From the NCBI GenBank assembly GCA_026874595.1, contig CM049317.1, positions 68,634,118 through 68,698,117 on the forward strand: DNA of 64,000 bases. Reading direction: 5' to 3'. The notes below the pieces were generated by a model. The model saw nothing but the letters and a program-made list of their open reading frames with translations, did no database searches and was not told the origin of the DNA. The DNA is from Sipunculus nudus (lineage: Eukaryota > Annelida > Sipuncula > Golfingiida > Sipunculidae). The position numbers and the translations under genes are program-made. Below are positions 49,351 to 60,928 of the stretch, piece by piece (within the stretch, counting starts at the first letter, position 1; every line of letters starts with the position of its first letter).

Positions 49351-49698
49351 TTTAACTGGAGTGATATTTGATCGTCTTGTTAGGTCACACAGAATTTACA
49401 AATACAATTACGGGCACAATGACGACCCAGTGATCCGCTCAGCGGATAAAATGACAAAACCAACAGACATGGAATAAATATAATATGATTGTCATCACGT
49501 CACTTACAAGAGCTCAGTGAAGTGTGCAACATATGTTGAAGCGGGAAACAATGCAATTTCATATGATTCAAGACCCGATATGTGTACATATGTTAACATT
49601 AATCATAACACCTGGATACAAAATAGTACTTGAAACTTATTATATACGAATCGGTTGTAAAATCATATTAAATGATTGATAGAGATAAAACGACTAAT

Positions 49699-50019
49699 AA
49701 TCGATTATTAATCGATTATTTCATGTATTATCTACATTTCTGTAATTTTGTTTTAAAGAATTATACCTAAAACATAGAGCGATTATATTCAGGTTAATTT
49801 GTACATCACGCTGAAAGGTCAAGGAACTGGCCGGGTTGTTGACACTAATTCGTTGCACAAGGTTAGGGTTTAATGCTGTTCGTTGTTTTGTATACCCCGT
49901 CTTTCTTATTTTTTTCCGACAAAATTAGAATTTTCTTTCCGCATGATATGATTCCTTTGGATGTGCATGCCTAAACGTTTGTGATCGATTAGGCAAAAGC
50001 CAATCGATTTAATCGATTA
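49699..50019. promoter_or_regulatory. Homotypic cluster of ATCGATTA sites
   Basis: Five copies of (A/G)ATCGATT(A/T) at 49699-49707, 49710-49718, 49983-49991, 50002-50010 and 50011-50019. They form two groups about 280 bp apart. ATCGAT is the core recognised by Onecut/Cut-type homeodomain proteins (family knowledge). No microsatellite explains them. The binding role is inferred. Confidence 0.35.
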
Positions 50020-51085
50020 TGAAAGAAAACGACCGATTTGCAATTCCTCTATAATACTATATCTATAATGTTTACCAGTTTACAAGACATATATATACGC
50101 AATGCTATAACAGACAGGTAATCATGCATGGAGTTATAATAAATACCTTCATGAGGTAAATTACAAATAAAATTAACATATCACTCATACATATTACGTA
50201 TATACATGTAACATATTACCCCTATATATACATGTATATTTTATATATTTGGGTATTTATGTGCGTTAATATGTGTTGTATATATTATATTCTTTATATC
50301 ATTTATCATATATATTATATACTGAATATTATATGTAATATGAATATATAAATATATTTGTTTGGTATATTATATTCCATTTGTTATTAAAAGCTTATAA
50401 TGTACCTGAATAATGTAACCAGACTGTTGAGCACACGGCCTCAAAGTAAAATGTAACTGTTACTTTACACATAAAAACGGAGTGTCGAGAACGATAGCCT
50501 GGATAATTCGGACGAGGTCAGATTAGTAATGAAAGGAATGCTTGTGGATATAGGTATAGTACATGGGCACAAAGCACAGCGTATATATGTGTATAGTATT
50601 TCGGATAATTATCTGCACAATTACAAAGTATTTAGGAACTTTATATGTATGCGTGTGTGTATGTGTATCGAGCCAGTAAGTCACTCTCACGCTCCCCCCC
50701 CCCAGCTCTCTCTCTGCAGAATAACTGTAATTGTCAATTACATATAAATTCGAACCACTGCAGATGCTTTGCTATCAATGGCTAAAGTGATGTTGATGTA
50801 TACGGTTTTATTTTGTTTCATTTTCTTTCCAAAGTAAAATAGACTTTTTAAAATAACTTTGTTCTTTATATATTCTCTTCACCAGTTTGAGGCCACATAT
50901 TTGCAGTCGCTTTGCAGTTTTGTTCCATTGGACGACAAAAAGGCCTTTCTACATGCTGTGATGTTTAGTCATTTAGAGCCGTTGGATTGCCAATGATTTC
51001 GATACTATAAACATTTATACGATCTTTTTTGTGCTATTTATGAATTTAATACCCGATAAAATATCATCAGACAGAGACACTTCCT
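50020..51085. other. Intergenic, no gene seen
   Basis: AT-rich sequence including TATAT-rich stretches at about 50150-50400 and a C-run at about 50696-50704. Nothing coding was recognised. Confidence 0.5.
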
Positions 51086-51089
51086 TAAA

Positions 51090-51720
51090 ACCAGAGAAAG
51101 TTAAACACCTGTAGACGCGTCTAAATGGCATTTTATTATTTAACAAGGCGGTGGGGACTTGCGTAATAGCATTTTCACATCCGTTTTATCTCTTGAGGAT
51201 TCATTTGGGGTGGTGTTTGATTACGGCGCATCTCTGAAGGAAGCAGCCGTAATTAAATGTTGATTAGGTATTGACATTGGATTGCTATCAAGGAGCGGCG
51301 AATTAATTAGTACTTTGAGCATGCGCCACAAGTTGACGTGCAATATGGTCCTTGGGCAAGTCATTTTACAACTGACCGCTGCCTCTATGGAATAATCACT
51401 ACCCTGGTCACAAATGACAAAACAATTTCTATCTCCTCTCCTCGGGGCTGCACTGGGACCTTTGAAGTGACCACGTGACCTCGATCTGCCTTATGTCAAA
51501 TGAGCGGACCGAACAGGATATTGCCCGATGACTTTTCTCTGTTCTTGCTTTGTACTTTTGTCGATAAACGCAAGGGGCGGTTTTGAATGCTAACCCATGA
51601 TTGTGGCCCGAGCCGGCTTCCCACCAAATGAGCTGTGACAAATTCTATCGCGGAACTGTCGTCTGCTCGCGGGTCTCGTTCTACCGTAAGCACACCCCTA
51701 ATTACATTGCGCAATTGTAA
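51090..51720. promoter_or_regulatory. Candidate conserved non-coding element
   Basis: About 0.6 kb of repeat-free, balanced sequence with GGGTGGTGTTTGATTACGGC (GLI-like plus Hox/PBC-like TGATTAC), GCCGTAATTAAATGTTGATT, TGCTATCAAGG and GCGAATTAATTAG. Minus-strand frames of 70-72 residues overlap each other and lack domains. It is among the strongest enhancer-like islands in the downstream half; the role is inference. Confidence 0.38.
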
Positions 51721-52688
51721 AAGTAAATTGAAGAATGAGGTTTTGCTGCTAACTTCAAAGGGTAAGAAAATAGATTTGAGACTTGAATTTCACTGATACG
51801 GCCGGGGTCCCGCCCCTTACTTTTTCGCCTCAAGATCAAGTGCTGTTTTATTAGTCGTTACCCGAGTACTTACGGTAGCTAGCTAATTTCGCCGAAATGT
51901 TCATCAGGTCACAAGAAACACTTGTTGAAAGATCAAACAACATGTCGTAAGCGAACAGCTGAGCGTCAACTGGTCGTTAGAATAAAAGTTCACTTGGTGC
52001 TTATAAAAAGGAACGCTACCCAAAAGCAGCGACTCGAATAATATAGACACTAAAACTAAGACATTCTGTTATTCAAACCCACAAAGCTCCCCGACGGATC
52101 AAAGACTTATCAATTAAACCAAGCAACCAATTTATGTAAAATGAATCTTGTGTCTGAATGAGCAAATGTTCCAATATATATTATGAAATTGTAACATTTT
52201 AGAGTGGATAGACCCGCGTGTATTCCCATTGGTCAAAATAGAAAAGATAAACATAAAAACACCAACAGAATCCACGTGCCGGTTATTTGCATGCGTTCCC
52301 CGCAGTTTCTGTACCTCAAGTTATTTGTAATTATATATTGTGCCTAATTTATAAATATAATTTGAACTTAAAATTAATGTCAGGAATTGGTTGTAAAGTC
52401 ATGTTTGATGTTTCAAAGTGGGGAAAATAATCGAAAATCGCAAATATTGGTCGAATGATTTCATTTACCTTGTATTTATTCTATTTACATATATTCATAT
52501 ATATTAATATAGTTATTACATTTTTCAACATTTGATTTCTCATTCGCCATTCTTGATGTTATGTTATGCCCTTATAATAAGCTGTATTTCGTATTGTGTC
52601 ACGGCCGGACGCAGATAAATATGAGCAGACTCTTGTGCTGTGTGCTGTGGCCATATAGCCAAGAGACAAATCCACTTTGTATATCCCA

Positions 52689-52690
<2 letters not shown>
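51721..52690. other. Intergenic, no gene seen
   Basis: Mixed non-coding sequence. A CACGTG-containing patch lies near 52270. No gene or repeat was recognised. Confidence 0.45.
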
Positions 52691-52691
<1 letters not shown>

Positions 52692-52740
<49 letters not shown>

Positions 52741-52790
52741 ATATATTGTCCTATATATATATAAAAATGCAAAAGCATATAATATCATCA

Positions 52791-52860
<70 letters not shown>

Positions 52861-53038
52861 ACTCGCTTAGGTCGAAGACCCCGCTTATGTCGAAGTTACA
52901 GACTCGATAATCCGGTCAACACTAGTTAAATTATTACCAAATAAAATCCGCTTGTGTCGAACCTCGGATGTGTCGAAGTTTTCTGAGGGTCCCTTCAACT
53001 TCGACACAACGAGGTTTCACTGTGTGTGTATATATATA

Positions 53039-53085
<47 letters not shown>

Positions 53086-53190
53086 TCACACACATTGGGC
53101 GACTTTTTAAATATTTAATATATATACGTAGAATATTCCATGCTAAATGCATTTCTAATATATTTATAATATATATATATATATATATGT
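52692..53190. repeat. Cluster of TA microsatellites flanking a short TIR-like segment
   Basis: (TA)n tracts at about 52692-52730, 52802-52857, 53031-53081 and 53166-53188. The segment 52858-53025 between two of them carries repeated words CTTATGTCGAAGTT, CTTGTGTCGAAC and TGTGTCGAAGTTTT. It ends, on the minus strand, with CAGTGAAACCTCGTTGTG, which resembles pogo/Tigger-type DNA transposon ends. That identification is tentative. Confidence 0.6.
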
Positions 53191-53587
53191 ACATAGATGA
53201 CGCCTCACGTGTTTCTTAATATTTCATGTAACGTATATTATGCTAGTAATCAACATTTCTGCGGCAATGCTAGAGATATATATATTAGTTTAAGCTGAAT
53301 CCATTAGATGTCATCTCATTTATTCTAAATTTTAGAAGCGTACTATACTTTCCCTTATATCTTATATTAAAACATCCAAATGGTCCCATTACTATTCCAT
53401 CCAATGGTGTCATTATATGTTATATTATATCTTAAAACATGGTTTTATAACATTCCAATGTTTTCTTTGAACGGACTTTGAATTGATATGTGATATATAT
53501 TTATAATTTATTCACTAGTACACTGCAAGGGTACAGGATACTTTGAGCAGGTTTATTGCATACGTTCCTATATATTTTGTGCATGAT

Positions 53588-53596
53588 AATAATAAC

Positions 53597-53651
<55 letters not shown>

Positions 53652-53673
53652 TTAATAATTTTAATAACAACAA

Positions 53674-53711
<38 letters not shown>

Positions 53712-53741
53712 ATTATAATAATAATAATAATAATAAATTAA
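53588..53741. repeat. AAT/ACT trinucleotide microsatellite
   Basis: (AAT)n from about 53588 to 53655, then (ACT)n at about 53676-53710, then (AAT)n to about 53735. Homopolymeric Asn/Thr or Ile/Leu frames across it are artefacts. Confidence 0.9.
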
Positions 53742-53925
53742 ATTCAGTTCTGTGATACTTACTATTCTAAAATAACTATACTGAGTATACAGCTTATGAG
53801 AAATATAAATATATAAATGTACATGAATTCTTTGCTTTATTGTTCATCTGATTTGGATAGTAATATAACAATATATACGTTTATTTGGTCAGAAATGGGA
53901 TAAAGAACAGTGTATTTTTCTTTGA

Positions 53926-54003
53926 AGATCTGGTTATTATATTTCAGCAAATATGTGATTATTATATTTCATCAAATATGTGATTATTATATTCGAGTAA
54001 AGA
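53926..54003. repeat. 26-bp tandem repeat, three copies
   Basis: Three successive copies of a unit like ATGTGATTATTATATTTCA with small changes. Non-coding. Confidence 0.7.
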
Positions 54004-54204
54004 TCTATTTTTTAAATATCTAATTGAAAATTTCCCTCTTTCTATATGCTCCTTATACACTTATTTTTAACACGCTGGATCGTTTCGATATTACATGTGG
54101 CGCCATCTCCCTGCAGTTGGTTGTATTAATTTTTAAAAGAACGTTTTCGCAACAGTATCTAAACAGAAAAATGTATTTGTTATCCCCGCAAAGAGGCTAT
54201 ATGT

Positions 54205-54320
54205 TATGCAGGCGCGGATCCAGGATTTTTTGCAGGGAGGGGTCAACGGGTGTCATGCATAAAAATTGTCAAAAAAAGATCGTTGGTTAAGAGCGGGGGG
54301 GGGGGGGGGGGGGGGTCGAG
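54205..54320. repeat. Decayed repeat end with 21-bp G homopolymer
   Basis: GGCGCGGATCCAGGATTTTT near 54211 is followed by a run of 21 G at 54295-54315. Related GCGGATCCA words occur near 26620 and 55685, suggesting an interspersed repeat end. The G-run could form quadruplexes or be an assembly length artefact. Confidence 0.5.
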
Positions 54321-56300
54321 ACCCAGGTATATTAAACATGCATGAAATATGGCTTTTTTTCTCTATCTTTTTTTAAATGGTAACTGGATATTTTCTTTCT
54401 TTTTTACTTCTGCGCACGTGAGTTAATTAGCTTGCATTGGGCACAAACACTGGTACAAAACAAAAATATTGCACTCTTAACCAGGTGGCCATACCAGGCG
54501 CTACTTCACAATACTAAATGTTTCAAGTTTCCAACCAGTGTGTCTTCTGTTTCTCTTCTTTTACGTTACTTCTTCTTTTGGAGTTGTCGCGCACGCTAAT
54601 GATTGGACCGCTGGTCACGTTTTCTTGTATATCAAAAAGACATACGTTGACTGTGTTAACTCACACACAGAACCATGACACCATATGAGACATGTGCTGG
54701 GATAGTCTTGCTGGGGAACTTTAAAGTATTCAGCCAAAATGAAAAAAAAATGCTAGAGATAACAAACATTTATTATTGTAAATGATTATGAATCTTTAGT
54801 TGTACAATTTAAACGTGGCTTATCCATAACGGAATGAATAACAGTTAAATTATATATTACATTGTACATTAACAATATCATCATATAAATGTATAAAAAC
54901 ATACGAAAATGTTTTCCCTCCGATATCATAACCATATATATGAATGCAGCCTTCCCGAAAAGGTCACGAGCGACCTGTGGCGTCATCTGGTAGCCATATG
55001 AGAAACTACACTCGGTGGTGCCCAGATTTTGCAAATGCCATTGCATTAAAATTGACAGCGTTAGCGTTGAAAGAATGACTTATTTCTCCGCCGAGAAAAT
55101 ACTGCCTTTAAAAAAAGATTAAAAGTCTATAAATGCATATTGGCCTTAACATTTTCACTTGTGGGTTTTCAGAGAAATAAGACAAGATATAAATATTTGA
55201 TCACACGCGCAGTTTGACACTGAATTGATGCATCAAAAACTAAGTAAAAGTCCTAATACGAGACGAAGAACCTCCCGAAAACTAATGTACTTAATAGCAT
55301 TCTATAGATATTGTGGCTAAGTAACGTCTCTTCATATTATTCAGATTATTTATGAAAATAAACCCTAATAAACCTATCAGCAGCTTTTAAATACAATTGT
55401 TTTATGAATGAGACAAGTAACTTGATTGTACATAAGCGGGGTTGAGATGTGAAAAAAATGATATGTTTTCACATATACTGTTTTTTTTTTGCATTTCTAA
55501 AACAGTTTGATTTTGTTTTATTATTAAGTAATTCGGCTGTTGCACCAAGGATTTTATATAAACTCTATAAACTCCTGGGTGCCACATTCCTTCATTACAG
55601 CTTATATTTTTTTAGAACCAATCTGAAAATTTTGAAAACAATGCTAAGTTTTAGTGGCCACCCTTACGTTGAACAGATTATAGTGGCGGATCCATCGGAG
55701 ACACAGAACTCCCTCTCCCTGGATATTTTTAGGCCAAAGGTTTTTACTTGTTGTTGGTTTGAGGCCAGCATAATCCCTATATTATTTTATACCCAGAGTC
55801 CTTCAAATTGTTTAAAATATTAAATGAAACGTATTAAGCTTTCCACAGCGCTCAAGGGGGACCCCCCCCCCAACACCTCCATGAAATCCGCTCGCCCAAT
55901 ACCCGCCCTGAAAATATACTTACCTCCCGCAACACTAGAACTGGGTTCTCGATACACCTCATAGTTAAATGGTGTTGTGAGTTGGGGAGGTTGGGCTTCG
56001 AAAATTCTCCCCCCCCCCTCCCCCACACATACACTGCAAAAGGAAACTGCGCCCCTCTGAGATATTATCATGAATACACCACTCCGAAAAATTTAAACTG
56101 GACGGAAAGGATAGGTCTGTGTCAGCGAACAAGAACCACTATAGGGTAAAACATTTTATATAAATTTATAGTCTTACACAGTCGGAGATATTAACGATGA
56201 GACAGAAATTCACAGAGTTACATGAAAATATGTGAATGGACAAAGCAGTATATGAACCCCATCGATATCTGATGACCATGAACAGTCACAGAAGCCATAT
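54321..56300. other. Intergenic, no gene seen
   Basis: AT-rich sequence with a C-run patch at about 55860-55871 and another at about 56010-56025. Short frames, including the 124-residue + frame at 55449-55823, have biased low-complexity composition and no domain. Confidence 0.5.
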
Positions 56301-56302
56301 AT

Positions 56303-56421
56303 GACAGACATATATGCTTGGCTGCGAGACAAAATGTATGTGTATCCTTAGTAATCATGGCATCTTTATTCTACGTGGTACGTATTATTAGTAATAAACC
56401 AAAACTGTATGATGATTCCTC

Positions 56422-56456
<35 letters not shown>

Positions 56457-56798
56457 CGTGCGTGCGTGTGTGTGGTAAAAAAAATTGGGTGTCTTCGTCC
56501 AGATTTTAGTCGCAATTTTCGATCTGACCAGCTCTGTCACTTAGTCGTAGTCGGTAGGGCAAAACTGCTGCTACAGTCACCGCTATATAAGATGCACACT
56601 CGTTTTCTGCCGTTGGGTCGATCAAATTTTCGTTTGCCGACTCCCGCATGTTAATCTGTATTGTGTACGTAAACCAGTGACAGACATATATGCTTGGCTG
56701 CGAGACAAAATGTATGTGTATCCTTAGTAATCATGGCATCTTTATTCTACGTGGTACGTATTATTAGTAATAAACCAAAACTGTATGATGATTCCTCT

Positions 56799-56846
<48 letters not shown>

Positions 56847-57067
56847 CGTGCGTGTGTGTGGTAAAAAAAATTGGGTGTCTTCGTCCAGATTTTAGTCGCA
56901 ATTTTCGATCTGACCAGCTCTGTCACTTAGTCGTAGTCGGTAGGGCAAAACTGCTGCTACAGTCACCGATATATAAGATGCACACTCGTTTTCTGCCGTT
57001 GGGTCGATCAAATTTTCGTTTGCCGACTCCCGCATGTTAATCTGTATTGTGTACTTAAACAAGTGAC
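56303..57067. repeat. Recent 376-bp tandem duplication containing a TG microsatellite
   Basis: GACAGACATATATGCTTGGC begins at 56303 and again at 56679. The two copies are nearly identical throughout (same CGAGACAAAATG, CTACGTGGTACG, GGGTCGATCAAATTTTCG), differing mainly in the length of the internal (TG)n(CG)n tract and a few bases. The near-identity implies a young duplication. Identical peptides in the two copies reflect it and are not evidence for coding. Confidence 0.95.
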
Positions 57068-57757
57068 AATGTCCAAAATATATTTTTACAATGAGTTTGC
57101 ACTGAAACAACAGGGCTTTTGTGCAAAAAAGGATAATGTTCAATTCTGAGACCAAAAATTTTACAATTAAATTTATGGATGAAGGGTTATCTCTGTTTGA
57201 GATGTACTGTTGATAAAGATTGGTAGTTATATTTGCAATAATTATAGGGCTTCAATCCGTCGTCTCCCGACACAGAGGCAGATTAGTTCTTGTCCATTTC
57301 ACAGATGTCGCCACCTATTAGGTCTGGCTCATGTTTGCTGTGGTGTGTTCATGCATCTGAACGTATGCATATAAAAGGTATATTTTTTCAAACCTTTCAT
57401 AGGTATCTTAGTAAAATCAGAAACATCTGTGAAAAATGATTCTGATTTATATCTTAGTTAAATTTTTTTTAATGATCTCTGGAGAAATAAGCACTAATAT
57501 AATAAATGTACATATTATGCATGAACCAAATGGGCTGCACAAAATATGACTTTTCAAAATATCTTTCAAAATATTTTGAACAGAGTGACAGACAATGACA
57601 ACACGCCCAGTCTGACCTCTGAACCTGGAGAAATAGTTCCTCCTACTGCCGCCGAAATCCCCCGAACAGCGCACAGGTCTCGAACACCATTCTACGTTTT
57701 ATGTTAACGCCAGACAGTTACATGCATTCAGCCACAGACGCATTTAACGGAATGGAC
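57068..57757. other. Intergenic, no gene seen
   Basis: Unassigned non-coding sequence. Confidence 0.45.
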
Positions 57758-57825
57758 CAACGAATTACAGGAAACAACGAATTACAGGACACAACGAATT
57801 ACAGGACACAATGAATTACAGGACA
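57758..57825. repeat. 18-bp tandem repeat, four copies
   Basis: Unit AACGAATTACAGGACACA repeated four times with minor changes. Confidence 0.85.
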
Positions 57826-59063
57826 GCATGCACAGAGAAGGAAACAATACACCTTTTATCATATTTCGGAGGCAGAGAACAGCAAGAAAGGGGACAATAT
57901 AGAAATTTAGTTCGTAAGATCTTGGTATGCTTTTTTATTGTTCTCATGAATATTAAAACGTTTTTGTAAATAAATTGTACACGCTGTTGTATTCGCGTTG
58001 TTTGTAAACATGGTTACTGCGTACAAACACAGTATGCATAACAGTTTCAAACTGTTATTTTTTATATGAACAGTTAATAAAGAGAAAGACAGGCCTACGA
58101 TCGTTATTTGTTTTGATCTCAGCTACTCCGCCAACCCCATGCATTTGCACCATTGATCAACTAGAAGTTGGCGGATACACGAGGATACACTACATATATA
58201 TATATAACTTACTTGATATGTTAGTGTCCAAACTTGTGCATATTTCGCGGGCGAGTGTATTACAATGCATATACTCCCGGAACGATGATCCGGGATCATT
58301 CGTGTTGCTATCCGTTATTTGTGAAAGCTCCTTAACAGGAGAAATTATCAAAAATAGTGTATTCTTCACTGCCCAGATGGCAGCATAGCGAGGGTCTACA
58401 TTCTTGGACTGTCTTGTTTCTATATCATTCCAAGCAATGTTTGAATCTCGACATTTATTACGTATTCTGATGAATAATGAATATTTTCAATTGCATTTCA
58501 AATACAGCATTATGAATTGTCAAGGAAAAGTGCATTTTTATATTTTATAGAATATAATGCAATACTCTTTTGATACATAATGGGACATCTGAACAGTGTT
58601 GTACATCAGTTACCAGCAATCAAAACCCTAAAGAATAGTACTCCTATAGGCCTATAGAGCCCCTTGGATGTTCGTTCTTGTCACCATTTTTGTGTGTATG
58701 TGCGGATGAGGGAGTTCAGTACTCTATATCACATATGCCAAAATATATTATTAAGGTGCATACATATGCTAATATTTTTTTGGCTGTTGCACTATTTTAA
58801 CCAGTGGATCATAGCAACTATAAGTAAAACGATGTGTTTTCTTAAAAAAAAGTGTTTTCTTTTCATCTGGAAGGATTTATCATATTTACAGGATATAACT
58901 AAGTCAGAGATATGATGTTTAGCCGTTGTTCCTGCAATTACCCACTTTCTTTGAGAAACATGTATTTCATATATCAAATCTGTTCCCTTCAATATGCAAG
59001 GACATATGACGTATTTTTAGTTTATTCTAAATGATATGATATGATGTCCCAGATATACTTACT

Positions 59064-59099
<36 letters not shown>

Positions 59100-59101
<2 letters not shown>

Positions 59102-59352
59102 CCTCTAGAAACTTTTATGAATAAATGGTTCCAGGAAGAACCCTTCTGTATGGTTGTTAGAAGCACCCACTATCAGGTTTATACATGCATATAGAACCCT
59201 TATAGCTAGGGTTCCCAAAAGAACCCCCGGAGAGGGTTCCCAAAAGAACCCTGGCTAGAGGGTTCTACCTGGCACCTCTAAGGATTCACCACTGGTTCCG
59301 CTCTAAAGAACCCTTGAGGGTTCTACATGTAACCCTTTTTTTCTAAGGGTAC
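59100..59352. mobile_element. GGGTTC-rich element end, same family as 30885-33988
   Basis: Dense GGAACC/GGGTTC words in both orientations end in ACCCTTTTTTTCTAAGGGTA, which resembles the TIR of the 30885 element. It is absent from the corresponding place in copy B of the surrounding duplication, so it inserted after the duplication or was lost from B. Confidence 0.6.
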
Positions 59353-59851
59353 ATATTGCATCAATGGAAGAAACATCTTAAATAAACAACAGCATATGAA
59401 TAAGAAAAACCGTATACATGTAGTCACTTGGATATCTCGGGTAAACTATGCTCTCATGTTCTCGTTCGTATGCCAAATTCTGCCAAATTATACGCGATAA
59501 TATTTTTAAATTTGTTAAAAAAATAAAAAGTCCGGTCTATATTCTCCTAAATTTAAAATAATACGTCTTGCTTCATACTGTTATTATATATGGACCATGT
59601 AAATACATGAGCATTGACACATATAGGAGCATATCGTTTATAAACTTGTGTATTTGTTTATTTTTTATATTTTAATATATATATGTAAATATATATTAAA
59701 TAAGGAGGAATGCTCAATAGTGATTTAACATGCACATACTGTTGCACCACAAAATATTTAAAGCAGAAAGAACCAGATGCTCCAAACTTAATCAAATTTT
59801 AAAAATTTTAACAGATCGTTAAATGTTAAGATATGGAATATTCAAACTAGT

Positions 59852-60246
59852 GTAGTACGTTTATAGTTTTTTTTATTTTATTTTTTTTGGTGGAGGTAAC
59901 CGCCTCCATTTTTTAATGCTGACTTATCTAATTCTTAACCTAAGTATATACATCTGCAGAGTTTCCATTTTGGTTTGGGACTACTTGACAGGGCGGTAGC
60001 ACTCGCTTCCTATCATTTTATTTTGTATCCTGGTATCACCCAGGCCCGGTGTCTACCCCATTGCTGGGTCATAACACCGAGGAAACCCCCAAAGACGCAC
60101 TCGCTTCCTGCAGAGCGCTCACCCTAGGTGGGGACCGACCGTGAAAAACCTCACCGCCTCGGCTGAGTTTCGAACCCACGATCTCCCGGCTTTGAGTCCT
60201 GCGCTCTACCCCTGAGCCACAGAAGCCGGTAGTACGTTTATAGTTT
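59852..60246 (-). mobile_element. Complete tRNA-derived SINE (family A) with 18-bp target-site duplication
   Basis: GTAGTACGTTTATAGTTT occurs at 59852-59869 and again, perfectly, at 60229-60246, bracketing a 359-bp element on the minus strand. Read on the minus strand, the 5' part is tRNA-like: A-box TGGCTCAGGGG, B-box-like GGTTCGAAACT. The body is shared with 8899-9146, and the 3' end has the GGAGGCGGTTACCTCC hairpin and an A-rich tail. The unoccupied paralogous site survives at about 62341 in duplicate copy B. SINE identity is therefore directly supported by insertion structure. Mobilisation would depend on a LINE not seen here. Confidence 0.93.
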
Positions 60247-60567
60247 ATAAGTGGACTGTAATTCATAGAAAAGTAAAAATATTTCCTCTGTGGAAGCCCA
60301 TAAGCAGTATGTTTCGTCTGCAGAGCACCGGCTCTCCTTGTAAAGTAAACTTGTGCATATTTCACGGGCGAGTGTATTACAATCGGGCCGGGCTGTATGT
60401 ATAGCTATCTGAAAAATATACAGCATAATTCCACTCGAACATTAAAGCAAGTTCTCTGCGATATTTCGATCCAGAGCGAATATGATCCGGATTCTAGAAA
60501 TATAATTTTTCATCAAACATGCCCGTGCACCAAAGGATCACACCGGATACCTGCACGGTGTTTACAC

Positions 60568-60928
60568 GGCGATGCTGGAGATAACACGGATGATGCCGGA
60601 GATAACACGGATGGTGCTGGGGATAACACGGATGATGCCGGAGATAACATGGATGATGCCGGAGATAACACGGATGATGCCGGAGATAACACGGTGATGC
60701 CGGAGATAACACGGATGATGCCGGAGATAACAAGTTGATGCCGGAGATAACACGGATGATGCCGGAGATAACACGGATGATGCCTGAGATAAAATGGATG
60801 ATGCCGGAGATAACACGGATGATGCCGGAGATAACACGGTGATGCCGGAGATAACACGGTGATGCCGGGGATAACACGGATGATGCCGGAGATAACACGG
60901 ATGATGCCAGAGATAACATGGATGATCC
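60568..60928. repeat. 21-bp minisatellite (GGAGATAACACGGATGATGCC)
   Basis: About 17-18 copies of a 21-bp unit, with several 20-bp variants that lack one base of GGAT (CACGGTGATGCC). Each unit carries GATAA. It sits next to the near-palindrome GATGATCCGGGATCATC-type sequence shared with copy A (about 58284), from which the array may have grown. The 141-152-residue minus-strand frames of ISGIIRV/LSPASSV type are repeat artefacts. Confidence 0.93.

Larger units (their letters stand above)
58230..60347. repeat. 2.1-kb direct tandem duplication, copy A
   Basis: Begins AACTTGTGCATATTTCGCGG and ends CTCTCCTTGTAAAGTA, immediately followed by copy B. Shared landmarks with copy B include TATCAAAAATAGTGTATTC, GATGGCAGCAT, TACATTCTTGGACTGTCTTG, TTGGCTGTTGCAC, GGAAGATTTATCATATTTAC-like and GGTCTATATTCTCC. 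Copy A has gained a GGGTTC-rich element with a TA microsatellite (about 59060-59352) and a complete SINE (59870-60228), neither of which is in copy B. No conserved frame is shared. Confidence 0.9.

Noticed and set aside
53543-53755. Poly-Asn / poly-Thr frame
   Set aside because: Translation of an AAT/ACT microsatellite.
55449-55823. 124-residue + strand frame
   Set aside because: Phe/Leu/Tyr-rich from AT-rich DNA, no domain and no supporting context.
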